In this document: one piece after another, positions 22,793 through 35,822 of the stretch | Layout of the letters: every line of letters starts with the position of its first letter | How positions within the stretch are numbered: the first letter of the stretch is position 1 | Program-made: the position numbers and the translations under genes | Notes under the pieces: model-generated | What the model saw: only the letters and a program-made list of their open reading frames with translations | Told to the model about the DNA's origin: nothing | The model's database searches: none | Source: Anaeramoeba flamelloides | Taxonomy: Eukaryota > Metamonada > Anaeramoebidae | NCBI GenBank assembly: GCA_027625915.1 | Contig: JANTQA010000023.1 | Location: 14,198,001-14,262,000 of the forward strand | Direction: 5' to 3' | Length of the DNA: 64,000 nt

Positions 22793-23694
22793 TGTCAAAA
22801 TAAAATGTGCAAAAAAATTTAATCTGTGTATCAAAATAAAAAACATGTTTTATTATTATAGAAGACCTATACATCAACTGAACAAAGAAATAAACAATCA
22901 TAAACTTAATTAAATATAGTATAGGTTTCTTAAAGTTCTTTTATTTATAAATAAATACTAAAAATGAAGGATTAAATCGCAACATATATAACAAAAAATA
23001 GAGTAAATTTTTTTGAAAATTTTTATCAAAAAAAAAAATTTCAAAAAAATTGAGAATATTATGAAAAGTATGATCAAATTGCATCCCGAATTTAAATTTT
23101 ACTGAAAATATCGAGACGTTTAATTTCAAAATTGATTTGAACTTAAGTATACTATTTAGTAGTTAATTGGATGTAGCATTGGAACAAGAATAAAAAAAAG
23201 TACAGATTATATTTTGAAACACAGATTATAGTCGTTTGGCACTCATTATTTTGATCACCATACACTACAATAAAAAATCAACAAAAGTCCAAACACTGAT
23301 CACAAATCACAATCTATTTCTTGAGAAACTTCTTTACAAAAAAGAAAGTAAAATTGGAGATCAAGTCACAATTATTTCCCATATAAAATTCAAAAAGCAG
23401 TAATTAAACCTAAAATAAAATTCATACACAGTCAAAGAACAACCCTTTCATATTCAAAACAACAGTACAATTAAACCCTTATCCAAGATAATCTGTTTTC
23501 AATCTTCATTTTGGAAAAATCCATAAAATTTTGAAATTTTGCTAACTGCTAAAAAATCAGTTCAATTTTTTAAATTTTTCTCCAAAATTCATTTCCCTCA
23601 AATACCTATTCAACATAAAACTTAACTACAAGTCAAAAAAAAAAATTGTTTACACTTTCCCAAATCATTTTTTATCTCTTCTTAGAACGAAAAA
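22793..23694. other. Upstream region of the pantothenate kinase gene
   Basis: The last ~300 bp before the gene are C/A-rich on the plus strand compared with the spacer (runs such as CAACAGTACAATTAAACCC), typical of a 5' untranslated or promoter region. No specific element can be named. Confidence 0.45.
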
Positions 23695-24816
23695 ATGTTT
23701 AAAGCATCCCTTACCTTATCAAAAACATTTACAATAAATACAACACCAACAAACCAAATAGGAATTGACTATGGTGGTACTCTCACAAAGATCGCCTATT
23801 TTGATGAAGAGGAAAATGAATTTACAACGATCCATATACCTAGCAATGATTTTGATGGAGTGATTGAGACAATCAAACAGATCCCGAAAATTAAAAAGCA
23901 TTTAATTTCCGGAAATGAAAATACAAACGAAAAACAAAAAGAAGAAATCAAATTGTCAATGACCGGAGGCGGCGCTTATCGATACAAGACGAAATTCCAG
24001 GAGATCTTCCCATTTCCTATTCATACAACAAACGAAGGCAAATGTTTACATGAGGGATTTGGCTTTGTTTTACAAAACGTTCCCAACCCAACCTTCCAAA
24101 TAGGCTCACAAAACCAAACAGAAAAGATCCCATCAACTTTTGATTTCAAGCAACCAGCTATTATTTCAATAATGGGTACAGGAACAGGGTTTTTTTTTTC
24201 TGACAACGGGGCTTTCAGGCGTGTTGGAGGTTCTGGTTTAGGTGGAGGCTCTTTTTTTGGGCTTTTAAAACTCTTGACCAACCTCACAGATTTTGATCAA
24301 ATTCAAAAAATACCACAAGAAGAATACGATCCGATTAACCTAAGAGTAAAGGACATTTTGGGGGAGGGCTCTGAAGAAATGGGGCTTGATGGAAACCTCA
24401 TGGCGTCCTTTTTCGGTAAAATCGCTACAAAGAAAAAGGAAAAAGAAAAAAAAGAAGAAACAAAGAAAATGGAAAAAGAAATTGAAGAAGAAGAAAAAGA
24501 AGAAAAAGAAATTGAAGAAAAAGAAGAAAGTGAAAAAGAAAAAGAAAAAGAAAAAGAAAAAATCACCGAAAATCATATTGCTTTTTCTCTTGCCCAAACC
24601 ATTTTTTCCAATGTAGCCCAAATATCTGTGCTATACGCTAAGCAAAATAATGCTAAATCAATTGTCTTTGTTGGTGGGCTTATTTGTGATAAAATCCTTG
24701 CACCAGAAATGATCACAAATTATGTCAACTATTATTCCAATAATACAATAAAAAGTGTCTTCATGAAACACTCAACTCATCTCGGATCAATTGGTGCTTG
24801 TGTTCTTAAGAATTAA
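23695..24816 (+). CDS. Pantothenate kinase (type II, eukaryotic)
   Basis: 373 residues, single exon, ending TAA. It phosphorylates pantothenate with ATP, the first and usually rate-limiting step of coenzyme A synthesis. Features: residues 25-32 DYGGTLTK, the phosphate-binding loop of the acetate/sugar kinase fold; 90-95 TGGGAY; E114 in NEGKCLHEG, at the position of the catalytic glutamate of animal PANKs; ~157-186 MGTGTGFFF then VGGSGLGGGSFFGL, the glycine-rich nucleotide region; and a C-terminal VFVGGLICD. The enzyme core looks complete. The oddity is residues ~243-291, a run of about 48 almost exclusively Lys and Glu residues encoded by AAA/GAA repeats, inserted between MASFFGKI and ITENHIAFSLA, where other PanKs have a short loop. 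The ATG at 23695 precedes a short Ser/Thr-rich leader that could be mitochondrial or simply non-conserved. Confidence 0.92.
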   Translation: MFKASLTLSKTFTINTTPTNQIGIDYGGTLTKIAYFDEEENEFTTIHIPSNDFDGVIETIKQIPKIKKHLISGNENTNEKQKEEIKLSMTGGGAYRYKTKFQEIFPFPIHTTNEGKCLHEGFGFVLQNVPNPTFQIGSQNQTEKIPSTFDFKQPAIISIMGTGTGFFFSDNGAFRRVGGSGLGGGSFFGLLKLLTNLTDFDQIQKIPQEEYDPINLRVKDILGEGSEEMGLDGNLMASFFGKIATKKKEKEKKEETKKMEKEIEEEEKEEKEIEEKEESEKEKEKEKEKITENHIAFSLAQTIFSNVAQISVLYAKQNNAKSIVFVGGLICDKILAPEMITNYVNYYSNNTIKSVFMKHSTHLGSIGACVLKN

Positions 24817-25514
24817 ATTGAAGATATTAATATTGAATGCCACCGCACAAATATTGTTATCAATATGACCATTTTCACGAGAAAGTGGCCGAAAATTGAA
24901 CACCACGGTTCGATCATGTATAAAGCTTTAAGACACAAAATTCATTTAATTAGTTTAGCGTAAAGGCGTTATAATATTAGAAAAAAAGTGGATCCAAAAA
25001 TTCCACTTAAAAATAAGAAAAAATATTGTTTATCTGATTTTATTATTTTATGTTGTTGTGAATTTTGGTATTTTATTTTTGTGTTTATTCATTTAATTTT
25101 TTACCGAATTGGAAAAAAAAGTTTGTTGGGGAATTGGGCTGCACTTGAAATTTTGTTTACTGTTATTTTTTAATTGAGATCAAAAAATTTTTATTTCAGG
25201 TTCTCAAATATTTACCCAACCATTGTCTTAATCGACGAAAAAATCCTAGATCTCCACAAGAGATTTGATCATGATAATCTTGTGTTTGATTAATTTAGAT
25301 CTCTTTATTTTTAAAACTTTGAGATCAAATTGATTTTTTTTAATTAGAAAATAACACTAAGAAAAATTCATATTAGTTCTGATTGTCATCTCTAATTATT
25401 TTTTTACAAGATCTTGGGTTTTTGCAACAATAATGACTGTTATATTTTTGGGAAACTTGATTGTAAAATTTTCATTTATTAATTGGAAAAACACAGTAAT
25501 GTACTTCTACATCA
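24817..25514. other. Downstream spacer with an isolated family H end
   Basis: No gene is recognised. At about 25453-25500 lies one end of a family H element (TTTTCATTTATTAATTGGAA, the reverse of the copy 1 left end). The partner end is not clear. Confidence 0.5.
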
Positions 25515-26745
25515 TAACTCGGAAAATTTTTTCAAAAAAAAATCTCTAAATTTTGTATTTTTGAAAGATAATTACCTAATAAAAATTATTATACATAACA
25601 ATTTTGAAAAGGGTTTACAACTTTACTAGATATTAATGGGAATTGCAAAAAAAAAATGAAAGTTTTCATTAATAAACCCCAATTCAAAATTTTTAAAACA
25701 CCAAAATTCGATTTTTTGAAAAAAAAATCTTATATAATAGATTTTAGAAGAAATACCAAATTAGAACCATTCACTAACTGAAATTATAAAAATTGTTTAT
25801 AAATTACAATATCAACAAAACAATAAATAAATAATTTACAATACTAATAAACCAAGGTGTAATAAAAATTATTAGAGGGGCAAAAGTAAAAAAAAACATT
25901 GCTAAATTTGTTCAAATTCTATTAGGATTATTGATGGATCAAATAGTAAAATACCTATGACTAATTTTATTTGAGTTCTTCTTCTATTTTGATGAACTTG
26001 ACTTTCACTTAATATTGTTCGTTGATAATAATTAATGATCAAATCAAAAATAGTTACATAATTCAAAAATGAAATGAAAACAAAAATATAAAGGATAAAA
26101 TGATTTTCATATTTTTCAAAAATCAAAATTATTTCCAATTTGAATGAAATTATATTATTTTAATTCTTTTAACTATTTTAACTGTGTGGAAAATTTTGAA
26201 TTTTATTTTATTTTTTTCATTTTTAATTGTAAAATTTTTGAAATTTTTATTTGATTTTAGTTTAATCTATTTTCTTTTGAATAGTCTAAAAAGAATCATA
26301 TTTTTCAATTTTTTTATAAAATAAAAAATTTCTTTCAATAGATATCGTTAAATTAAATACATAAACTGAATTTTCTTCTGTTTTTGGGAATTTTATATTA
26401 CATTTTATATTTTTTTTACTGTTTTCGTTTTAATATATTTTCCCGGTTTTTTTTCTGCAAATGGTTTTAAAATTTATTCTTATTCTTAATGTTCGATATA
26501 TATATATAAAATTCTTCATAACTAATTTCAAAAAAAAAAATACATAGAAAATAGGCCATTTTTTTAAAAAGTTGGTGAATTTTGAAAAGGGTGGAATTCA
26601 AATCAAAATTAGTTTAATTGCTATCTTTTGGGAATTACATAAAATTATCAGAACTTTGAAAAAATACTTTATAAAAGATTTATAACTGAAATTCAATTTG
26701 TAGTCTTGTGAATTTTTAATTTTCTGTGTTTTATTTTTCCATGGA
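25515..26745. mobile_element. Family D element, copy 1, with an internal insertion
   Basis: The two outer parts (25515-25690 and about 26150-26745) align in order with the family D copy at 42571-43272. Shared blocks are TCTAAATTTTGTATTTTTGA, TTTACAACTTTA-TAGATATTAATGGG, TTCATTTTTAATTGTAAAATT and GAAAATAGG-CATTTTT. The ~460 bp between them (25690-26150) is absent from the other copy and is unidentified. It contains a 78-codon minus-strand frame (25902-26138) that I cannot assign. The terminal repeats are worn. Confidence 0.6.
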
Positions 26746-26759
26746 GCTCACCGAAAAAT

Positions 26760-27010
26760 TAAATTTTAAAAAAATATATCATTTAGTATTCAAGAACAAC
26801 TAATAATTAAATATGGTTTGTAATTCTCTTTTAAATCATTCCAACTTATTAAAAACCTCGAATTTGAAAAATTAAAAAAAAAAATAAAAGTAAAAATGTA
26901 AAAAAATTGCATAACAATTTTTGAAATGACCGTAATGAATTATTTATAACTGAACTTTCTATGTAAAACGGTTAAAGGGATAATTTTAGGTTAATAATTA
27001 TATTCATTTT
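26760..27010. repeat. Family L dispersed repeat, copy 1
   Basis: Shares TTTAGTATTCAAGAACAA, ACAATTTTTGAAATGA and ACTGAACTTTC-ATG with 51410-51650, and the last two with 48880-49090. No frame. 27010-27660 holds nothing recognisable. Confidence 0.55.
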
Positions 27011-27659
27011 AAAATAATTTGTCTTGTATTAATTCTCTTAACAATTATTTGGGTTTTCCAAGGTATTTTTAGACTAAATTTTATTTTTAAATAAAAAAAA
27101 AAAGTAATAAAATAGATAATGAACAGAAAAAATGAAATCGAAAAAGAAATCTATAAAAAATAAAAAGAAAAAAAAAGAAATACATGAAAAAAAGATAAAT
27201 TTGATGAAATTAGAACATATTTCAACAAAATCAGAATTCATGATTCTGAGATACAAATTGAAAAAAAAAAATGATAAAAATATAAGATAAAAATACAAAA
27301 AAATTCTCACAATAATCATAAAGTGGGCCAAATTATGTGAAAAAATAGTTTAATTTAAGAAAAAAAAAAACTTAAGAAATCCCAAATCTTGCTGTTTTTT
27401 ATTTTTTTTTTTTTAACAATTATTGAGAAAATCTTGAAATTGAAAAAAAAATAAAATAAATATTTACTGTTCGAAGTTCTAAAAATTAAAATTTAAATAC
27501 TAAAAGATAATTATTTTGGGTTTCAATTGTTATATTAAGGTCAATAATTAAAAAAAAAATTAAAATATAAAAATATGATTATTAGTAAAAAATCTATTTA
27601 TTAAAGGTTCAATAATTTTTATGAAACCTGAAAAATAGTGAAAAATTAAAATAATTATA

Positions 27660-28040
27660 ATTTAATTTTATTAGGAAAATAACAGTGAAATATTATATTT
27701 TCAAATAGTTTATTACTTGTTTTTTCCTATATTTTTATAAAAAAACCAAGTCCAAAAATTATATTGATAATTAGAATCAAAATATAATTAAAAACATCAA
27801 AATGAAACAAAAATTGGAAAATCTTCACTTTTCCATCATTTGAGATTTAATTGTAAACATATATAAAAGTATTTTTTTTTTTTTTTTAGTTTCTTTTTGA
27901 TACGAATTCCCTTTTCATACTTAATTTACTTTGAGAGTTTATCAATTGATATTATTTCTATTTAACGAATTTCCGTTACAAATATCTTTAATTATTAGTG
28001 AAAGATGAAGTCAAAAAATATTTGAAAAATTTTTTATTTT
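27660..28040. repeat. Family C dispersed repeat, copy 2
   Basis: Contains AAACCAAGTCCAAAAATTAT and GAGATTTAATTGTAAAC in the same order as the other copies. The left part is diverged. 28040-28640 is unassigned. Confidence 0.55.
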
Positions 28041-28641
28041 GCAATTGGAATTTATTGAGCAATGCTTTTAAGGAAGATTTTTATTCATTTTTTAGAACAA
28101 AATGAATGAATAGAAAACTTATACATTTTGTTTAGAATTACAACACTCTTTCATCATAAATGAATCCATTTTGATTCTCAATGTATTGGATAGTTTTCCC
28201 AAATTTTCCAAAATTAACTTTTCTTTCAAACTTTTTAGCCATTAAAAAAATAAAAAATTTAAAATGAGCCAATAAAAAAAATAAAAAAAGTAAAATAAAT
28301 CATAAGTCTTATAATTGTCTTTGAAATTTAAGTACTTGATTTTCATGTGAAAAGGGGGAAAATGTATATAAAAAACGATCTCGAAAGAATTTTATAATTG
28401 CAATTAAATTTACCCACTGGGAATTTCATCTTTTTTATCAAAAATTAAAAAATTTTCACATTTTAACAATTTAAACAATTTTTTATTATTCGCCACCCCA
28501 ATCAAAATAAGATTTTGAATTTTTCATAATTTTGAATTCAAATCTATAACACAAAATAATTTCCTCAAGCTGTTCTAAATATTTTTTACAAAATTACTTT
28601 TAGAAGTATAAAATATTTTATAATTTGTACTTGAAGTTGAA

Positions 28642-28876
28642 AATACTATTTGTTCCAAAACAAATCAAACAAAATTTTCATTCAGCTTTCCACTAAATTT
28701 GATTTTATAAATCATGTAAAATTTCAAATTTTTAATACTTAAAATAGGCTTAAATTATTAATTTCCATAGCATTTAGAATTGGGTTTTTTGTTGACTTAT
28801 TATAATTCTCAGAAGTGATTTTTTTGGAAAGCTGAATGAAATTTTTTTCGAACTTTTTATTTTACAATCAATAGTA
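28642..28876. mobile_element. Family I short inverted-repeat element, copy 3
   Basis: The best-preserved copy: left TTTTCATTCAGCTTTCC, right GGAAAGCTGAATGAAATTTT, with weaker inverted similarity extending outward about 35 bp on each side (ATACTATTTGTTCC on the left, its counterpart ending at about 28876). Confidence 0.75.
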
Positions 28877-29651
28877 GAATCCGAACATTTATTTTTGACA
28901 ATTTTTCATTTGTAGATAAGCTTTTGATATTTTTTTTTTTTATTTTGTTTGTAAAGTTTTTTAACTTTTAAAACTTCGAAATTTATATTTTTAGTCCCAT
29001 TTCCTAATCAGGAAAATTCTTTTAGAAAAGTGAAAGCAAAATAACACAATAACTCAACTTCCTCCAAAAGTGTTAATGTAGACCTTAAGTGTATCAAAAG
29101 AAGTTGATTATCAATTTTCAATTCAGCCATCTTTATTTCGATTAGGAATATTATTTTACCAAGTATATAACCCAACAAAAAAAGGGCCAGACAATAAATA
29201 GAGATCCTAGATTTCAATCTGTTCATTTGAAAACTCTTTTTGCATGCAAAAAACAGGTTTAGAAAAATGTTATGTTATTTTTTTCGCATTTATAGTAAAA
29301 AAGTCTTTAAATTTTTTCACTGTCTTTTTGTTTCAACAAAAACTGCCAACCCTAATTCTTCTTATAATTACATCAGTTCTCTTCTGTTAGTTGATTTGGA
29401 ATGAAACAAGAAGCAAGAAAGTTACTAGTACTTTCACAGAAATCATTCTCGGAATTCATCCCAAATCCAGAGTAATATTTGAACTCAAAATAAGTAATAA
29501 AGACACAATAATTTTGTATTACAAATAGAATCCAAAACGAATCACTTAGCCTTCATTTTTTAGCTTCTCAAACAAATTTAACTATCATTATCGATTTTTC
29601 ATTTTTTAATTAATCTTCATTATTGGAACAAATCTTTAAACAACACCATTT
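28877..29651. other. Upstream region of the ankyrin/FN3 gene
   Basis: No second gene is supported. The final 300 bp are less A+T-biased and contain CAAAACGAATCACTTAGCC-like sequence. A promoter is inferred only from position. Confidence 0.4.
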
Positions 29652-29935
29652 ATGAGACACTCATCCGATTGGAGTAAGTTACATATAAAGGCACGTGACA
29701 ATGATTTTAATGGACTTGAGGATTTATTAAAAAAAGGAATGGATCCCAACACAACAAAATCTGATAATTGGACACCACTCCATCTTGCCTGTTTAAATGA
29801 CAATTTAGAGTCTATTGAAGTTTTAATTAAATACGGAAGTGATCTCTCATTGAAAGAAAATAATGGAAGAAAGGCACTGCATGTTGCTCTTCACTCGGGA
29901 AATGTTTGTATTCGGAATATTCTTGTAAGTTGTGG

Positions 29936-29977
<42 letters not shown>

Positions 29978-32900
29978 ACTATTTTTTCTTCTTGATTGAG
30001 AAACGCCTTTTTTTCTCATTTCAAATAAAAAGAATTCACAAACCAAATTTCTTTAATTCACTTTACAAAAAGAGAACCACGAATTTCTCTCAATGAAAAA
30101 AAAAGTGAAAAGCTTTATTTCGTAATTTGGTGTTTCAAAAAAAAAAACAATTCAAGAAGCGATCGTCAAAGAAAATCATCTCTTTACAGACACAAAAATA
30201 AAAAAGCGTATCTTTTAGAGCAGTGGTAACAGAACAAAAAATACCCTATCCACTTATTTCATTGACCTTTTAGACGGGAATATTGTGGGATGAAAATTTG
30301 CATTTCTCTTTTACAAAGATCCTTAAATAAAAAAACCCACCAATCTACCAGTGTTTGATTTTTAAAGGAGAAAGTTTCAAGCTGATTATCTTTTTTCAAT
30401 TCTGAAAGATTCTACGCTCCATTTAGTATTCTCAGTTTACTCAATATATAGCGAACAAAAGAGGTATAAACCAAATCAATAGAGATCACGAATTCCAATC
30501 GATTTCATTCAGGGTCGAGTCATTACGGTTAAAAATAATTTTCTGAAATGGACTAAAAAAAAATTTGTAATTTTTATGAGTGTCTAATACCAATCAAAAA
30601 CTAACCAAAGTGTGAAGCGTGATCGATCTCCAAAAATCAACAATCAAAAACGAGGACATTTGTAGAAAAAAGTGATAAAGAGCGATACCCAATTTCCAAA
30701 AATGAATATTGTGAATTTATCATTTTGATAACAACATTGTTCGCCTTGAATGTTGATCTTTGGCGATTTTTCAGATCTCTCAGAGATTTTATTTTTAAAT
30801 TTTTCAATTCGAAATTGGGTTATTTTTCCGACAAAAATCTTACTAAATCCCCCCTTTGTCAAATAGAGAGGGTTACAAAATAACCACAAATTAGATTAAA
30901 TTGAATTAAATTGATTCTGTACTTTTAGAAAACAATTTGTTTTAAATTGAAGAAATTTAACTCTTTGGAAATTTAATGTAAGAAACAAGTAATTATTTTT
31001 TTTGAAATTTTGATTTTTTGAATTGAGAATTTCTTTTAAACTTTTTTTTTAAAATTGAATTGTTGTAATTGAGATCCTTTTGAGACTTTTTTTTTTAGAA
31101 TTTTTCTTTAGAAATTGAGAAATTGTTAAACTTTTTTTTTAAAATTGATTTTTTGTCAATGAGATCCAATGATTTTTTTTTGTTATTTACATTTTTTGTT
31201 ATTTGGCATCCTTTTGAAATTTTTTTTTATTTTTTTTAAATTTTTGAAATTGAGATGGTCTTAAATTTTTTTTTTTTAATTTGAATTTTTTCCAATAAAA
31301 GAAGTGCAATTTCACAAAACCATGGTGGTTTCAAGTCCACTCTTTGAGTATGGATCAAATCCACAGTAAATGACTAGGCCTTAAAAACTCAATTTTTAAA
31401 AGCAAAAAATATGGAAAAAGGAAGTGAAAATTTTTTCCCACTTATTATTCAAATACCAGTAATAACTTTATTGGTTTCAAAAGTACAAAAGTTTCTCTGA
31501 ACAAAATCATTTTTACTTTTAACTTTTCTTTTAAATATGCAATATGGCCTTTTTGAAAAAACACGAGAAAGATCAAAATTTGTATTAATGCTATTATGAA
31601 ATATTTCTGAGAAACGGTTTCAGAAATCAGCACAAAGAGATAAATTATTAAATTTATGATGTTTTTTTCAATCTGTAAAAAAAAAAAAAATACAATTAAG
31701 ATAATTTCCAAAAAATCAAAAAAAGCGAAAAATCTAGCATAATACAAAGTTTATTTCAATTTTAAGTGATTTACTCTCACATTTAAACGAATTTTAAATC
31801 AAAATTACATGACCCATCCACCCATTTATTATATATAGATGTGTGTGTGTGTGCATGTATATTATCCCTAGCAAGGTCACCAAAAACAGTTTATCGAGCA
31901 AGACTAAAATTTTCGAAAATGCAAATTATTTTTAAAAACTTTTTTTTCTATTAAAGAGATTTACACGAAATTTTTACATTGTGGCCTTGTATCGGATTTA
32001 AAATTAGAAATATTGTTGAAACCGAGTGAGATCTCGCCAATTCTTCCAAGAACCGGAATCACTCCATAAATTGGGAGGGATTTTGTTTCAATTACATTTC
32101 ATATTTTTCAAATAATCAAAAAAGATTCAATTTTGTCAGACGATTTCTTCCTAGAATTGGTGGTTCTATGAAGCATACGTCCGATTTTTTGTTTGGATTA
32201 AAAATTCGTGCTTTTATATAACTTTTAAATTTTGGAACAATGATAAACAGTATATATTTTTGATGATTTGGAGGAATTGAAATCCTGGTACTTTCAAATT
32301 GATATCAGACACATTGCCATTAATTCATTGCCTCATTCTAACCTTTTTAATTAAAATCTTTGCAAACAAAAAATAATTGTTAAAGATAGTTTATAAATGT
32401 AAAATTCATCGAATTTTTCAAAATTACAATGCTTTAAATTTCAAATTATTTCAAACTTTGTTACTTTTCGGTATTATTCGTAATTTTTTTTTCCAGTTTT
32501 CCAGGTTTCTTCAAGTATTTTGTGATTGTATTCAAGATTTTAATGGTGTTGAAGTTTATTTATTATTATTATTATTATTATTTATTATCAAAGAAGGGTA
32601 AATTATACTCTAGGTGTCCTTTCGCCAAAATTTCCTTTCAAGAAATTTAAATGTAAAATCATATATTTCATGATTATTCATGGAAAAGAACATACCCCAA
32701 TTATTCTTTATGGTTAAAAAACAAAAACAAAAAATTGACAAGAAAAATAGAAAAAAGAAAAAAGAAAAAAAAAAAAAAATTTAAAAAGGGTTTAAAAGAA
32801 GCAATAAGTAAAAACCAAAAAAAAAATCAATATTGTCCACTTTAATTAAGAACACCCGAAAATCACAACTACGATACTTTTGGTTTTATTTGATAATTGA

Positions 32901-35783
32901 TCATGAATGTTCATTTGGGCGGCCGTTGTTTAATTGTTGTAATTTTTTTTTACTTTTTGATCTGATTTGCTTTATAAAACTTTGCTATTTTTTTCCTTTG
33001 CTTTTTAATTTTTATTTTCAAGTTACTCATACTTTTGTGTTTCAGTATTTTAGTATTAGCAAGTAACTGCTTGATCTTTTTCCTTTGTAACTCTTCTTCC
33101 CAATAAAAAGAAAATTCAGTCAGGAAAAAAATTGAAAAATAAATAAATTTCATATTTTTTTTAATTGAAAAATAAGAATTATGCTAAAATGGCATAGCTA
33201 ATTTAATATAAACTCGATATCACTCAAATGGAACCAGCCAAAAATGAAAAAAAAAACTTTTTTTTTTAAGAATAAACTAAGATTGTTTAGAAATAAGTGA
33301 AATAATAAACTTCGAATTAGAGTTGATAATTATAAACGAAATACATGAACAAACCATAAATATCAAAAAAAAAAATGTTAAAAAATATTTTGGGCCACTT
33401 TCATTGTAACGTCTATTGCAAAATCCACAATTTCTTTGGAAAATTAAAATTGTTGACAATAAGATTTTTAAATTGTAAATGTATTCATTTTAAAAGAACA
33501 TACAAAGCCTCACTTTTCTGTATGTTAATTTGGAGTTTCAAACATTTTTTTTTTTTTCAAATTGACTTTTTAAAAAATAAAAATAAAAAAGACAAGAAAA
33601 AAAAAAAAAAAAAAAGCAAAAAACAAAAAACAAAAAAAACAAAATTTTACAAAATGAGAAAAAATGATCAGATTGAAAAAATTGAAAATATATTTTGAGA
33701 AGAATAATCAAATTAAACTCACAAAATATCTTCTCTTTATTCAATAAAACTTAGCCCCTTTGACTGAAAAGAGTTTATATTGATAATTCAAACGTTTTTT
33801 ATCATGAATTTTCACAAATACTCTTTTTAGAAAAAAAAAAAAAAGAGGCAACTTTGACTTAAATCATTCGTTTGAATTGGAAAATCCTTTAGAACATCTT
33901 TTTTATTATTTTTTTTATATACTTAAATTGATTTTGTAGATTTTTTTTAAATTTCTTTTTTCAAATTTTTGCTTAAAGTGTGTTTCTATAAAATGATCAA
34001 CAAAAGGAACTCAACTTTTACAATAAAATAATTGATAAATTATTGTTTTTCTTTTCCAAGTAAAGATCCAAATTCCAATATTTTTCACAATAAATATTAT
34101 TAGCTTTTAACAGAGTTGGAAAATATCCTTGTTTCAAAAATGTAGAACATCATCTTAAAAAAAAAAAAAACTTTTTAAAAAACAAAGCAAAATCTGGAAA
34201 ACTTTAAAAGTTTATAAAAGAATAAGAAAGTAGTTAAAGATGATTAATTAGCTAATAAAAAAACTTTAGAAAATTGATAACAAACTCAATACTAACCTTC
34301 TAGTAATTCTCCTCATTTCGAAAGAAACTTTGCTTTCATTGCCTTTCCACGAAACAATCAAATCTAATTCTTATTTGGATCTTAAAGACAAATAAAAAAC
34401 CATTTTTTATTTTCAAGAAGTGTCATTGGTAACAAATTGTAAAATTCTTGTGTTTCGTGGTTAACTATTGTTTAAATAAACCATAATAAAAAAATAAGAA
34501 AAGAAATAATTATTCTACGGGTTTTTTAGAGATGGTATTTTTTTTTCAAACTTTTGGATTGAGATGAGATTTTGAACTTTTTCTTCAAATTAAATTTGGA
34601 GTACTCTTATTTTTTTTGAAACGGGGGAAACATTTTTTTAGATTTAATTTTAGTTTGATTTTGTTTAATACTTTGACAAGTATTAAAGAGAAAAATAACT
34701 ATTACAGTGATAAAATGAATTTTTGATGTCTCTTTTCAACCAAAAAATGTTGTCTAAAAAAAAAATATGAATGCAAATTATTGATGTGATCTTTCAGACA
34801 AATTGAATTTATTTTACATTGAAAAGTGAAAACAAGCTTTTATTCTGATTAGTAAGAAAGTCTCTATTAGATAAATGGTTCAAAATTGAAGGGGATTATT
34901 ATAATTTCAATTCTTTCTGCTAATTGACTTACTTTTTTTTTTTGGGTTGTAGCGACATATTATTGAAAGAATCGAAATTTTTTAAAGGTTATTAAATTAG
35001 TAATAAGACATAAATATTTGATTTTTTCATTTTGCTTTTTATAAAAAAATCATTCAAGTAAGTGAAGATGTAATAAAAAAGAAAAGAAAATAATATAATA
35101 TAAAAAAATAATTTGTGATCTTTGAATCAATAAACTAAAATTCAAAATTTTTAATACAGCGAAAAAAGTTAAAAAGAATCACAATAATACAATTTCGTTT
35201 CAAATTGGAAATAATTTTGATTTTTTGAAAAATATAACAATTATTTTTTCATCATTTAGTGTTTTGTTTTTATTTCGTTTTTTGAATTAACGTAATATTG
35301 TTGATGTTTGATCAAAATTTTTTTTTTTTAAATGACTGATATTAGGTTAAAGTTGAGTTCTTTTAAATCTAAAAAATCAAATAAAATTAGTTTGATGGTA
35401 TCTTCTCACTTTGATTGACCAATAATTATAAATAAAATTTCAACAAATTTCCCAATACATTTTTTTATTGTGCTTATTTCATATAAAAATTTTGACAACA
35501 CAATCTTGATTTATCACTAAATGATAATTTTTTGTTTTTTGTTCATGAGTTTTGCTCTTTTATAAATAATTGTTAACATTTCAATTAATGTATGGTTCTA
35601 ATTTGCTTATCTCCTAAATAGAATTACTTTAATAAGATTGTTTTTTTATAAAAAAAATTGAATTTTCAGTTTGTCCACAACTTTGAATTGGAGTTAAAAA
35701 TCTTATTTTTAATTGATTTTATAGAATAACTAAGATTAATATCTTCTTTCATATTATTTTTATTTTTTTTCTTCTTAATATGC

Positions 35784-35822
<39 letters not shown>

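Noticed and set aside
24303-24621. Frames on both strands across the K/E tract of pantothenate kinase
   Set aside because: Purine repeats stay open in several frames; only the kinase frame continues conserved motifs on both sides.
27074-27331. 85-codon minus-strand frame rich in F, I and Y
   Set aside because: It is composed almost wholly of residues coded by T-rich triplets with no domain; it is chance in A-rich DNA.
29925-29972. A mini-intron from GTAAGT through the poly-T to TTTAG in the ankyrin gene
   Set aside because: The sequence after that AG does not continue an ankyrin repeat and stops at once, whereas the distant acceptor at 35869 restores phase and ankyrin sequence.
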